Positions 1 to 10,845 of a stretch of DNA of 64,000 nt are shown piece by piece. Below the pieces are notes generated by a model. It was not told the origin of the DNA. It was given only the letters and a program-made list of their open reading frames with translations, and made no database searches. The stretch is taken from NCBI GenBank assembly GCA_963575745.1, contig CAUYUJ010012703.1, forward strand, positions 300,392-364,391, written 5' to 3'. Source of the stretch: Prorocentrum cordatum (Eukaryota > Sar > Dinophyceae > Prorocentrales > Prorocentraceae). The translations under genes were made by a program, and so were the position numbers. Numbering within the stretch: position 1 is the stretch's first letter; every line of letters starts with the position of its first letter.

Positions 1-234
1 GTTTCACGGTCCTGGCGCCTGGCGAGGGCCCCCGGAGGCCGAAAACGACAAGAAAACACTTCGTCGCGTTTCTCTGCTTAAAACAGAATGCACAACATTA
101 TTCATATATATATATACACATATATCAATGTGATTTTGTCTCTTTCTTTTTTCCACGACTCGAGAATGTCTGGGTGAGCAACGCTCGGTGCCCCTGGATT
201 GGCGGCGCGCACAAGGGGGTGGGAGGAAGGGGGA
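1..234. other. No gene seen; partial GP-family repeat at the left edge
   Basis: The first 60 bases carry the core of a repeat seen elsewhere in the window (a GACGGTCC-like box, then GGCCCCCGGAGGCCGAAAA). A short TATA run lies near 100-125. No coding signal was seen. Confidence 0.4.
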
Positions 235-329
235 AGGCTTCTTAGGAGGCTGATTCTTAGAAGGCGCCGGCCCTACATCTATAGATGAGGCCCGAGCCTT
301 CTAAGGAGCAGGGGTGCTTCTAAGAAGCC
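235..329. repeat. Short imperfect inverted repeat, MITE-like
   Basis: The left arm (235-264) reads GGCTTCTTAGGAGGCTGATT then CTTAGAAGG. The right arm (296-329) is its approximate reverse complement (CCTTCTAAGGAGC ... CTTCTAAGAAGCC). The about 30-nt loop contains ATCTATAGAT. It resembles the CTTCTCAGAAGGC elements at 9.5 and 50.4 kb, but the relationship is an inference. Confidence 0.5.
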
Positions 330-534
330 CCCCCCTCCTCCTTCCGCTCTGGTGCGCGTGGCTGAGTGGATCTCCGGCCCGCCAACCAACGGCGATCGAA
401 CCCCGCGCCGCCTGGAAGGTATGCTCGCGCTCGGCCCACCTGCGCACATCGGAGAGGCCGAGCGGGCGGAGTGCAAGCCGGAGAGGGCGAGAGAGAGAGA
501 GAGAGACACGACACTCGCCCCCGACCGCAGAGCC

Positions 535-760
535 TCCCTCCTCCTCCTCCTCCTCCTCCTTTTCTTCCTCATCCTCCTCCTCTTCCTCCTCCTCCTCACC
601 TCCTCCTCCTCCTTCTCCTCCTCCTCCTCCTCCTCTTTCTCCTCTTCCTCCTCCTCCTCACCTCCTTTTCCTCCTCCTCGTCCTCTTGTTCCTCCTCCCC
701 TTCCTCCTTTCCCCCCTCCTCCCCCTCCTCCTCCAAGTTCATCCTCTCTTCCTCCTCCTG
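535..760. repeat. (TCC)n microsatellite
   Basis: An interrupted CCT/TCC triplet tract that codes for Ser, Pro or Leu runs in every forward frame and Glu/Gly/Arg runs in reverse. The ORFs across it are artefacts. Sequence on either side, up to 1127, shows no coding signal. Confidence 0.9.
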
Positions 761-1127
761 TGGAGCGTCCTCCTCGTCCTCTTACTTCCCTTCGTCTCCT
801 TCTCCGCACACAACGTCGCGGCGACAATTTGTCCTCTGCTTCGGCCTGTGGGGCCCTGTTCCGAGCCCCGGGTACGTCAGCAAAAACGAAACACAGGCCC
901 CCAGATGCCGCACAACAAAACACCGTACAGTCGGATGTTTAGGTCTCGCACTCCTTCCTTCCTCTTGACTTTTCCCCCTGCTGCTCCGTCGGGATCGTTG
1001 CCGCAGGCCGCCGCAAATTCCCCAACCGCCGACCTGTTCGAAACAGTCGGCGTGGCGTCGGGATCCACCCGCGTGGGCTTGGGCTCGCAGAAAATTTTTG
1101 CATTGTGGAGGTTCACGCTACGCCGCG

Positions 1128-1587
1128 TAAATTACGTGGTGTAAGGTATGTCGTGTAAGCTATGTGAAATGAACCATGGAGGTGAAAGCTACGCGATGTC
1201 ACATGTGTGTTGTAAGCTACGTCGTGTAATTAATTTTTGGGAACCTGGGAATTGTCAAATCCACTGCTCTCGCAGCCGTCCTACCCGCCCGCCCAAAACT
1301 TGGTTTGCAAAACCCATGCGGCGGCGATTGCGATGAGTGCTTGGTGCTGGCTGGTGTATCTCTCTACGGCCGCGCTAGCCCGTAAATGCGCGCGCAGCGG
1401 CCAGCTAATTTGGCGCGACCGAGGCGGTCGCGGTGGCGGTCGCCGCTGGGCACTGCCCAGCGCGTCTCGCAAGCCGCGTTGACGCGCGGGCACTTCAATA
1501 CGAGTCGGTGACTTGGGCGGGCGCGGTATGATGGTGCGTCGACAACGGTAAGCACGATGAAGATGATGATGATGACGAAGATGAAGC

Positions 1588-1657
<70 letters not shown>

Positions 1658-2390
1658 AGGGGCCGTGCTAATAGCGATGATGATGACGATGGGGCGATCA
1701 AAAACGGCAAGTCTATGACGGCATGGATGATGATCGCGACGACGACGATGATGGTGTCCTCGCGTCGGTGATGAAGGTTTTGGAACGATTTCGACATGCG
1801 CGCGCGGCCGACGCGCGCGAATGGCACGCATAGTATTATTTGACAGGGACCGTGCCCCCGCAGCACGCGCGCAAGGGCGTCCGAATGATTTCGACATGCG
1901 CGCGGGAGAAGCCTGTTTGGTAGAATTGGATGCACAAAGGTTGAACCACCCATGGTTGTCACAATAATTCGCAAGAGCGCGCGCAGATTTTTCTATATTG
2001 AAGCTGATGCTACAAAATTATATTTCCAGTGTTTCGGGCACTCATTTCGGCATGCGCGCGCGAAGGGCTTTTGAACATAATCTGTTTTCGATCAGCGAAT
2101 GTGCGCGCATAGTGCATGTTGCAGAAGATTGTTGTAGTGGATGGGGGGGGGCGATGCCGGCTGGTCTGGGATGATATGAATTCATCGTTAGAATGAACGA
2201 TGGGGCCGAAACGCATGTGCATTGCAGATCAAAGATGCGGGCGGATAATCCTCCGGGGGGGGGGGGGGGGGGCGGGTGGTAGACCATTATGTATATATAT
2301 ATGCATAAGATTAAACGTGGTGTGTGCTGGAGTGGGAGCTATGCGGTGTAAACTATGTGGTGTCATATTTGCGGTGTAAGCTGTGAACCA
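1128..2390 (+). mobile_element. Family E dispersed element, isolated copy A
   Basis: It shares an ordered set of blocks with the four copies at 40.4-46.0 kb: a leader with short GTGGTGTAAGCTATGT repeats, then CCACTGCTC, then a C-rich block ending AACTTGGTTTGCAAAACC. Next come a triplet array (here GAT, 1556-1658), repeated boxes of GATTTCGACATGCGCGCG (near 1789, 1889 and 2045), and a block GGGATGATATGAATTCAT with a G-run and short TA tract. No conserved ORF was found, so it appears non-autonomous. End coordinates are approximate. Confidence 0.6.
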
Positions 2391-2434
2391 TGCCGACTAA
2401 CAAGTTGCGTGGTGTGAGCTCAGCGCACGGGGTG

Positions 2435-2690
2435 CCCGCGAGCGCCCGCGAGGCGTCGCGGGCGGCGACGTGGTGCGACCTCGGCCGACCCGTCAAGCCT
2501 TGGGGCGCCCGCGAGCGCGCGCGCGGCGGCAGCGTGGCGCGACCCTGGCCGACCCGCCCAGCGCGCGGGGCGCGCCCGCGAGCGCGCGCGAGGCGGCGAC
2601 GTGGCGCGACCTCGGCCGGCCCGCCCAGCGCGCGGGGCGCCCGCGAGCGCCCGCGAGGCGGCAGCCTGGGAGATCCTCGGCCGACAAGTG
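2435..2690 (+). repeat. GC-extreme tandem repeat, about 66-bp unit, 4 copies
   Basis: Successive units begin AGCGCGCGCGAGGCGGC and contain GTGGCGCGACCTCGGCCGAC and GCGCGGGGCGCCCGCG. The last copy decays after CTCGGCCGACAAG. All six frames stay open because of composition, so the ORFs of up to 253 codons here are not evidence of genes. The following 2691-3180 has no convincing coding sequence. Confidence 0.75.
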
Positions 2691-3234
2691 GAAATTGCTT
2701 GCGGAATGGAGGTGGGGCGCCCAAAGTGCAAGCGCTGCTTGGGGAACCGACGAACGAGATCTGCTTCGGTCTCCTGGCCGTCGTCCGCTCCTCCACTCGG
2801 GTTCGGCTCCCCCGGGCCCCTCCAGTGCGCCGTCGTGGCAACCTCTTCGAATCGCGCGCGGCGGTGCCGACGAGGGCCCCGCGCGTTCTCAGCAGCAAGC
2901 AGTGATGCCAGCGCGCGGCCCCCAAGCATTGGATTCTGGAGCAGCGCGCGAGGCCGCGCGGGTCCACGGGGGGCCAACCCAAAGAAGGCCAAGCGGCCGC
3001 CAGAAGGCGCGCGGCAGCCAGGCCTGGTGGGGCGAGACGCACGAGGGAAGCCGCATGAGTCCAAACCGCAGGAGGCCAAGGAACGCCAACAGCACACCAT
3101 AAACCGCGCGACAACGAGACCCTGTCTTTTTCAACCCGCGTGGCAGCCCCCAGCCGCAGACACGGTTTGAGGAACGATGCGCTGAACGCGAGCGAGCGTG
3201 CCTGACGCTCGTTTCTTGGTCCTCTCCCATGTGA

Positions 3235-3288
3235 TTGTGTGTGTCTGTGTGCGTGTGTGTGTGTGTGTGTGTGTCTGTGTGTGTGTGA
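3235..3288. repeat. (GT)n microsatellite
   Basis: A GT/TGTC tract directly abuts the spliced-leader-like sequence at 3289. Confidence 0.9.
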
Positions 3289-3306
3289 CCGTGGCCTTGG
3301 CTCAAG
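3289..3306 (+). other. Possible relic of the dinoflagellate spliced leader
   Basis: The bases CCGTGGCCTTGGCTCAAG match the known dinoflagellate spliced leader (CCGTAGCCATTTTGGCTCAAG) over 17 of 18 aligned positions, with a 3-nt deletion inside. It sits upstream of a decayed intronless coding region on the same strand. Relic leaders at the 5' end of reverse-transcribed, reinserted mRNAs are an established feature of dinoflagellate genomes. The match is short, so this remains an inference. Confidence 0.45.
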
Positions 3307-3634
3307 GCCGCGAGCGGGCCCCCTCCTCGGAATCTCCCGCGCTCAAGGGGGCGCCCGACGCAAGGTGCCCGTGCCCCGCGCCCGCGCCGCCCGGCCCCCG
3401 CGGCCGCCGCCCGGGCCCCCCCTGCTGGCGTGGCCGCTACCTCCCCGACCCGGCGGGTCCGCTGCTATGGTTCTTCAAGTGTTGGTGCAACTGTTTGCTG
3501 CTTCCCCCGTGGCTTCCTCCCAGCGCTGGCCTGTCGTCTTCTCCCCCGACCCCCGCGGGCCTAGTGCCAGCCCCGAGCAGAGACAACGGTTTCAATGCTG
3601 GCGATGCTCGTGCGCGCGCTAGGCAAGGACCTCG

Positions 3635-5250
3635 GACGGATGGTGGGCGTGGTATTGCGACCTGGGCGACACCGTCCAAGGCAAGAGCCACTTCACCGAA
3701 GACAAGCACAAGAAGGCCCTCAAGCACTACGCGGGTGCACTCCCCGACCCGACTGAGTGGGCCGGCGGCGGCGAGGTCTGGGACTGCCCGCTAGCCGGCG
3801 GCCCCGTCAAGGAATGCTCGGGCTGGCTGATTGACCCCTCCGCTGTGCTCGATGGCCAAACGGTGCATCTGTGGGATTTCGTTGAGGACGACTGGGGCGC
3901 CGTCCCTATGTCTTGCCCCCCTTATCAGGGCATCCGCAGGCTGGCTCCCCCCCGACTGCCCTGGCTGGGACATTGACGCTGTTCGCCGTCCGTTGGCCGG
4001 CGGCAGCGGCGCCGAGCACTCGAGGGGCAGGCCCGGTCAGGAGCAGGCCCGCGCCGCCCTCCGGGCCCTCTCGTCGACCCCCCCCCCCGCCCCGCCGCCG
4101 CCGCCGTCGCGTCTGGGCAGCCGCGGGCCGAATGCGCCAGCCGTGGGCCCTCGCGCCCCGCAGCAGGAGAGCGGACCTGAGTCTTCCCGCTTGCCTGGGT
4201 TCGACCCGCCCAGCAGGCCGGGCACCCCGCCCCCCCCGTCAGCCGCGCCGCCCGGGGCCTCCCTGCAGATTCCAGCGAAGGCGCCCCTCTGCCTACGGGC
4301 CGCCCGCGCCGCACAGGACATCTACTCCTGCCTGTGGCATGCGCCCCCAGCGCAGCTCATCCGGCGACCCGTTGGCCCCGCCCCCGGTGCCCCCCCCTGC
4401 CCCGCAGGTGGATATGGGACTTCCAGGCCAAGGGGTGGAAGTTATTCCATATCTACGTGGTTGAGCTCGTGGCTGGCCTGGGGCCTGAAGACGACGGCTC
4501 GCCCAGGGTGCGCAGCGAGCTTCGCGGAGGGGCATCGCGCGCCCTCGATGTTGTCATTGACATGTATAGCCCCAACGCTCCGCACCAGGTCGTGCGCGAA
4601 TGGGGCCCCGGCGAAGGATGAATGACCGCCGGGAGGGCGAATGGGAATGCCGCGCCCTGTCCTGGTAAGGCGACGAGCGCATCGATTGGACCAGAGAGGA
4701 TCTCAAAGAGCTCGCGCTTTTAGTCTTTCGGCGCTCCCCCATCGCCTGCCGCCCTTGTGAGGCGCGGCCGATCTGGCCCCTCTCCCCTGGCGCGTGCGCA
4801 GATGATGTGCCTGGCGCCGGGCGCCCCGCGAACTGCAGCATCATTGGCCTCGACGCCGGGAAGAAGCGCGCTATGCGCCCTGGCGATTCTCCCTACGAGC
4901 GCCCCTTTGCAGGCGAGGGGTGGCGCCGCGTGGACAAACGGCCAGGGCGGACGCAATCGCGCAGGGTCTGGGCCGCGGTGCAGCGGCTGTTTATGCTCGA
5001 GGTTCAGCCCGACGAACTGACGGGGATCCCAGTGCACATCACCCCCTACCTCGTGGCCTGCCGCGCTACCCCGGCAGCTGACAAGGCCAGCGTCAAGACC
5101 GCAGTGCAGCTGATGGATGTAGGGGGTTGCCTGAGAGCACGTGCTGCAGCCGCCCTCAATCTTCGCGTTCCTGACCCCGGCGGGTGCCCGGCAGCCTCGG
5201 GCGGTGCGCCCCTAGGAGACGCGGAGGTGGAAGAATGGCCTGGAAGTGTC
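3635..5250 (+). pseudogene. N-terminal part of a frameshifted retrocopy, upstream of a helicase core
   Basis: Three protein-like stretches lie in different frames. At 3635-3970 a tryptophan-rich start (DGWWAWYCDLGDTVQGK) leads into an acidic globular-looking stretch, then after a 1-nt shift DCPGWDIDAVRR and a proline-rich linker. At 4400-4621 is a stretch beginning WIWDFQAKGWKLF. At 4680-5250 is a stretch with AAVQRLFMLEVQPDELTG. Composition (balanced D, E, K, W, F) differs from the surrounding composition-driven frames. I recognise no domain. It probably belongs to the same former protein as the helicase core at 5342-6868, because there is no gap and the strand is the same. Stops and frame changes rule out an intact product unless the assembly contains many indel errors. 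Confidence 0.5.
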
Positions 5251-5341
5251 TTCCAGCGCCCGCCCCCCCCCGCCAGCCCCCCGCCTGGCCGACGACGCTG
5301 CCGAGCGGCGCGGTCTAAACGGGCCACGGTCCAGGGTGCCT

Positions 5342-6868
5342 CGCAAGTCCCTCGACGCAATGGCCCTCCTCGTCCATGGGCTCCCATGGCGCGGGCAAGA
5401 CCAAGACCGTGGCGGCGTTGGTCGACCTCTGGGTGGTCTGCGCGCCGCAGAACCGCTCTGTCGGGCTGTTCTCAGGCTCCAACAAAGGTGCTGACATGCC
5501 CGCGAAGTGCCTCGCTGATGCCCACCGAGCCAGAAAATAAACGAGGGCCGCAGCTTATCCGAGGCCGCCGTCAGGCCGGCCAATCCAGACAAGGACGCCA
5601 ACTTCGCTGCCCGTGACCCAACCCAAACCGAGCGCAACAGGAAGAACAATGACATGGCTCTCAGCGACATAGGCCCCAAGGCCGTCACCCGTGAGAGGAG
5701 GCAAACACATGCCAGCGCCCGGCTTGTGTTGGCCGCGCTCGAACTGGGTGCGGAACTCGCCAACCCCGACAACCTGAGGCCGCAGATGGCCAGCTTAGAC
5801 GAGGCCGGGCGGTCCACCGAGCCCCTGGCAGCCATCCCCCGGTCTGTCGCTGCCTGATGCGGCGGCCGCCTAGTGCAGTGTGGAGACGAGAGCCAATTGC
5901 GCCCCGCGGTCGTGTCCTCCCGTGCGGAATCACTCGGCCTAGGGATCTCGATGCTCGCCCGCTTCCACGGTTCCCTTCGGGCGGCAGACCATTGCAAAGT
6001 ATTGCTTAGCCCGTGCTACCGCGTGCGCCCCGGCATTCTCCGGTGGGCGTCTGCCACCTCTTACGAGGGGGAACTTGTCTCCAGTCTGGCTGATCCACTG
6101 GCGCATAGGCCGCCCATCGATGGGGCCCCGCGACCCCCCCCCAGACGACGACAACGACCCCATCCACGTCGGGGCCCAAGGCTTCTGCAACCCCCGATGC
6201 GGGGCCCAGCCGGGCGACTCCATGCGGGTCTGAATAATTTAAGCACAATCTGCTGAACTGTCCCCGGACCCCCCTGTAGAAGGCACTGCCAACCTACGGG
6301 GGGCCGCGACCGACTGCGACATCGTCAAGACCATCGATGGTTATTTGCTGGCCGCTGGCAAGCGCGTCCCGATCGTTTGCGGGTGCCGCGCTCAAATGGC
6401 ATTCGCTGGGTCTGGATGGCCCGCCGACGCCCGTGCCTTCTTTGCGCGTGCCATGACGAAGGGGGGGAGAAGGGCACGGCTCCCCGGGGCGCCTCGTCTC
6501 ACTCTCGCGCCTCTACCCCGCGGGGCCATCGCCCCACCAAAGGCTCCGAGAAAGGCGAAGCCCCGCCCTCCAGACTGGTCTTTGGTCGGCGCCCCCGCGC
6601 TGAACTCAATGGCATGGGGCTCTCCTTCCACGGGGTCGAAGCAACCTGCCCCCGCCTGGTCGAGCGGGGCCCAGTCGGCGTGTCCACCATTGACGGGGTC
6701 CAGGGACCCTGTACTGCCCGCGCGAAGTCCACAGAGCAATGGGGATTAGTGGATGGCCCCCGCCACATCAACGTCGCCTTCGCTCGCGAGCTGGACGGCG
6801 TCATCGTGGCGCTGAACGCCAGGATGGCAGCTGCGGCAGCGGAGCCCCAACTTCACGTCCGCGCATAG
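5342..6868 (+). pseudogene. Degenerate superfamily-1 (UPF1-like) RNA/DNA helicase core
   Basis: Motif I is GSHGAGKTKT (5379-5408), preceded one frame away by ALLVHG, as in ALxxGPPGTGKT. Motif Ia resembles VVCAPQNRSVGL. Motif II is DEAG in SLDEAGRSTEP (5798-5809). Motif III is CGDESQLRPAVVSS (5882 onward), followed by LGLGISMLARF. The next block, LSPCYRVRPGI ... SYEGELV (about 6003-6080), matches the QYRMHP/FYEGKL region of these helicases. VCGCRAQ (about 6380) matches the VITPYRAQ region, motif V is STIDGVQG (6683-6706) and motif VI is HINVAFARE (6764-6790). This is the order and spacing (about 470 codons) of the AAA_11/AAA_12 helicase family. The frame changes near 5380, 5540, 6120 and 6430, and stops occur at 5538, 5855 and about 6232-6241. 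No intron could fit between motifs. I infer a processed pseudogene. The active residues of motifs I, II, III and VI are still recognisable, so decay is moderate. Confidence 0.8.
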
Positions 6869-7403
6869 TGGGCGGAATCAGTTGGGCTCTGGACCAGCTT
6901 CGCAGGGGCCCCAGGCAAGCGAGACGCGCTCAGCGAGACCCCTGGTTTCTCACCAGCCAAAGTACGGGCGGACCCAATCGGCTCCCGCGCCCCGCTGCCC
7001 TCCCTTGAGGAGCAGGTGCGATTGGCGACGGAATGCGACCGCCGCGCGGACGAGCGAAAGTGCCAGCGGATTGCTGACCAGCGGCGCCCTCTGCTTCCAG
7101 ACCCTGTGCGACTCCCTACTTCCCCCTGGACACACCTGAGAGAGGATGAGCGAAGAACTACGAGAGACGGGCGCGCAAGTGCTGAGCGACCACGCCCTTG
7201 CCGCGGTGCTATATCACGTGCTCAGCCTCCGTCCTCCTGTGTGCGGGCTGGGGGGCTCGCCTACTGACCTCTTTGAGCAGTGCCGGAAACTGGGTAGCCA
7301 CGACGGGTGCTTGTGCGACAGCGAACTGGGCTTAGACGCCTCCAACCACGTCTACACGGCGGCCTGGGCAAGCACGCAGCGCAGGTCTGCGGCTCATTTT
7401 TGA
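6869..7403 (+). pseudogene. C-terminal remainder of the helicase retrocopy
   Basis: After the helicase core the protein-like signal continues in changing frames: ESVGLWTSFAGAPGKRD, then LEEQVRLATECDRRADERK (helical, charged), and from 7146 a stretch beginning SEELRETGAQVLSDHALAAV with several cysteines, ending at a stop at 7401-7403. No domain is recognised. Same strand and absence of a gap suggest it belongs to the helicase copy, but it could be a separate fragment. Confidence 0.4.
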
Positions 7404-7404
7404 C

Positions 7405-8331
7405 CCGGACCGCGCCATGACCGCGGACCGCCTGGAGGCGGGACGCTGCGAGAGCCAATGAAAAAGACGGGTTGACCACCCCCCCGCGGGCACTGTCAGG
7501 CCCCCCCCAGCCGCTTGGAGTACAACAACATGCGAATGCAAGCGCCATCAGGGGCCACCCACGTACCAGCACCTCGCTGCCCTCATTCGGCTCCGTGAAC
7601 AGCAACATGAAGCCTTCTGCGGTTCGCTCAAAGATAATGTCGGGTCCCACATCCCGCGCCCGTGGGCCAGCGCGACCCTGGTGCTGATGCTCCTGTTCAT
7701 CAGGGAACCTCGCCCCACTCTTGCCCCCTACGGGGGCCCCATTCACACCGGCGACATTCTTGAAGCCACCGCGGGCCTGTGCCTCCCATGCAATAGCGCG
7801 CGCCTGCCTGTGCGTGCCAGCTTTGGGTGGGCGCGCAACCTTGCGGATGGGGACTCCTGTCGGCTCCACGTCCACGGCCCGGGCCGCCTCGAGACCTTGA
7901 TCAAAGCATGCTCCAGGCTCGTTGCTGTCGCTCATCGCCACCCCGACATAGCTGGGGCGCACACTTGCGCCACCTGGAAAGACGCCTCTGCTGGCGACTT
8001 CCCCTGAAGCACACCCTCCAGGCCCTCGGCATCCTGGCAACCCCCGCGGACCTCTCCAGCCTCCAGGCCCATCGCTGCGCTGTCTGCCCCCTTTCGCAAG
8101 CCCTTCTCGGGTCCTCCGTGGGCTTGTTATCCGAAAACCACGTGTCCACCGCCTCGCAATGCCTTGAAGGAGGGCTGTCTGGGGCTGGCACGGACCTCTT
8201 CGCGGGCCCCCCGACGGGCGCGCTACCTGGCGTCGCACTGTCCCCGCCCCTTCTCCAGGGTGGGGGCAGCCGCCTCCGCCCCACCGTGCAGGCCCCCCGT
8301 ATCTTCTGCGACCAATGTGGGAAGGGTCCAT
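7405..8331 (-). pseudogene. Decayed coding stretch of unknown function, minus strand
   Basis: On the minus strand, two adjacent frames look like protein. About 8130-7950 reads KGADSAAMGLEAGEVRGG and onward to FQVAQVCAP. After a 1-nt shift, about 7960-7520 reads VGVAMSDSNEPGACFDQGLE, then IAWEAQARGGFKN and DIIFERTAEGFMLLFTEPNE. Acidic, phenylalanine-containing text of this kind is unusual for the background. The plus-strand frames over the same bases are open but less protein-like. No family is recognised. The change of strand relative to the helicase copy means it is a separate insertion or gene fragment. Confidence 0.35.
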
Positions 8332-8580
8332 TCGATCCCCAGCAAGAGACGTGTGGCACGTGGGTGGGCTCCACCATCAGGAGAACCGTTGCCGCCAACC
8401 GGCCCCGGCCGCCGCGGCCTGGCCCCTCCCCGAGCGGGCCCGGCTTCCGTCTCCTGCCCGCGCCAGGCCTTCTCCCCGCCCCCCTCGCGTGCATTGCGGC
8501 TTAATTCGCACATATATGCCCTACATGTGCGTCAACCGCCAGCGCAACCAATCTGCCTAATTAGCTAGCCGCCGAGTGAA

Positions 8581-8960
<380 letters not shown>

Positions 8961-8962
8961 CG

Positions 8963-9494
8963 AGTGTGTGTGTGTGTGTGTGTGTGCACTTCCCGCTGCC
9001 TCGCTGCCCTGGCGCCACTCCCTGCCACCGCCCCGTGAGGGGCTTGCCTCTCTGTCTTGTCTTTTCTTCCCGACTGCGGCGCGCTCGGCCGCTGGCCGCG
9101 CGCCCAACGGTGTGGCGAGGACGCGTGTCGAAAAAATGTTCTAGAGTGCGAAAAGTTATCGGTTGTAGGTCAGAGAGGAGACCGACCTCAGTCCTCTAGA
9201 GGCTCCAGGCTGTTAGCGCTATCGACGCTGCTGAACCGACTCCTGTGACTGAGAGCTCTATAGCTGCGTCATCAAATCCAGAAACTCGCCCAACCGCAAC
9301 GCCCGAACATGTGTTTTTATTGATCATCTCGCCCGCGTCCCTGTTCGAACGTGCACACAGACTCTCCAGCGCGCCGCAGGAAAACAAACACACCTTGTCC
9401 CCGGTGTTGTTCAAACTGCGCACGACAACGGCCGCTATACCTTGGGCCGCCTCCCCCCTTGCCCAGACATCCAACGTCGTGTCTTTTCACAACG
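8963..9494. other. GT remnant, then no recognised gene
   Basis: The GT tract continues to 8986. The remainder has open frames on both strands (about 9245-9480) of ordinary composition but no motif and no start or splice context, so I do not call a gene. Confidence 0.3.
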
Positions 9495-9584
9495 TTCGGC
9501 GGCGAGCGAGGGGGGGAAGTGAGAAGGAGAAGGCCTTCTCAGAAGGTGGCGGGGCTTCTCAGAAAGCCTTAGGCCTTGTGAGCG

Positions 9585-9616
<32 letters not shown>

Positions 9617-9717
9617 TCTTCGGGGAAGGCTTAGAAACGTTATCAGATGGCCTGGGGACTTCCGATCCTTCTGAGAAGGCCCGCCCCTCCTCATTTCCCC
9701 CTAGGCTCGCCGCCGAA
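9495..9717. mobile_element. MITE family 1, complete copy
   Basis: Terminal inverted repeats TTCGGCGGCGAGC...GGGGGAAGTGAG (left) and its complement at the right end (CTCATTTCCCCC...GCTCGCCGCCGAA). Subterminal boxes GGCCTTCTCAGAAGG and TTCTGAGAAGGCC are palindromic. A poly-T run (9586-9603) sits in the middle. The flanking ACG on each side could be a 3-bp target duplication. A second complete copy is at 50419-50616, with fragments at 16245-16372 and 37800-38150. Confidence 0.75.
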
Positions 9718-9878
9718 ACGTGGCTCCCCAGAGGCCTGGGCGCCTTTCACGGAACCAACTCTTCAGCCCGAGCCGTTTCTTGTTGACGGTCCCGGGGCCC
9801 GGGGCCGGCCCCAGGAAGCCGCAAGTGGGCAGAAACCTTCCGTCGCGCCATCTTTCGCGACGAAGATCGTGACGCGCT

Positions 9879-9999
9879 GGCGATGCATCGTCGACGTCGG
9901 CGATGCATCGGCGACGTCAACGTGAAGCAAATCGGGCCCCACATCGAGCTGCATCGGCGATGCATCGGCGATGCGGCGCGATCCTCCGACCCCATCTAC
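9879..9999. mobile_element. MITE family 3, left-truncated copy
   Basis: Shares the string GTGAAGCAAATCGGGC, stacked GCATCGGCGATGC palindromes and the right end CGATCCTCCGACCCCATCTAC with the full copy at 34338-34521. Confidence 0.7.
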
Positions 10000-10009
10000 A
10001 GTCGGGCCT

Positions 10010-10180
10010 AGGCCAAAAGAACATCCCTCAAGAACATGAGACCCTCCGCCGGCCGAAACAAACAGAACAGCCAAGGGTACCCTCCCCAGGATGCACAGGA
10101 ACATCCAACAAACACGAGAAACACCAGGGTACCCTCCCCGAGCCGACCTTCTTATACCTCAGTCCGACAGAACTCCGACC
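10010..10180 (+). repeat. 170-bp dispersed repeat, copy 1
   Basis: Shared with 16079-16240 in the same orientation: GAGACCCTCCGCC, CCCCAGGATGCACA, GAACATCCAAC and GAGCCGACCT follow in the same order and spacing. No coding signal. Confidence 0.65.
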
Positions 10181-10205
10181 CCTACCCGGGGGGCCTAAGC
10201 CCTCC

Positions 10206-10381
10206 CCCTGAGATCCGACGCGGCTACAAAAATTGCAACATCGCAGAAGATCACGACTGGAGTCCCTGAGGACCCCATCTTCCAGCACCATTTCACGAGC
10301 CGGATCGACCTGTAAGGGTCCTGGGGCCCGAAACTGGGCGGAAACGCCCGGCTCCCAAAACAATTGAATCGCCAAGATCCA
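10206..10381. mobile_element. MITE family 4, copy 1
   Basis: Begins CCCTGAGATCCGACG with AAAATTGCAAC following, and ends AATCGCCAAGATCC, the inverted terminal motif. Other copies are at 36604-36782 (reverse), 46664-46834 and about 49390-49550. A lone end lies near 10740-10770. Confidence 0.6.
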
Positions 10382-10534
10382 AACCAAAAGGTACCGATAC
10401 TGCTACTCCCCAGGCCTCTCCTGGGGTGCGTTCTGGCCAGAGTTTCGAAGCGAATCCAGCGGTGGCGACGAAGGCCTCCCAGGAGGCCCAAGAAGGGGAC
10501 AACGAGGGGAAGGCAATGGTACGGATACCCAGAC

Positions 10535-10735
10535 CCGCGACGTCATGATTTTTTCATGACGTCGGTCCCTAGAGGTCTCGACCCATCCCCCATGACCGGC
10601 TTTTCATCCTGACTTGTTTTTTGACGGTCCAGACAGTCGGGGCCCCTGGAGGCCGAAAATGGTGAGAAACCTCCCGTCGTGATTTTTGCATGACTCGAGG
10701 GGGTCTGGGTACCCTGCTCTCCTCTGAGACTAGAG
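10535..10735 (+). repeat. GP family dispersed repeat
   Basis: A palindromic start (GTCATGATTTTTTCATGAC) is followed by GACCGG, TTTTTTGACGGTCC and GGGGCCCCTGGAGGCCGAAA, then a CCTCCCGTCGTGATTTTTGC ending. Related copies lie at 31785-31935, 34533-34760 and 59570-59735, and in reverse at 31340-31500, 30255-30370 and 37445-37560. Confidence 0.6.
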
Positions 10736-10845
10736 TTCCCCAAAATTGAATCGCCAGGATCTCAGGGGAGGCCCAGGCCCCCGGGAGCGGCCAAGGGCCG
10801 CCAGAGCTCCGGGGAGGAGCGGCCGCCCGGGGCCAAGACGACGCC

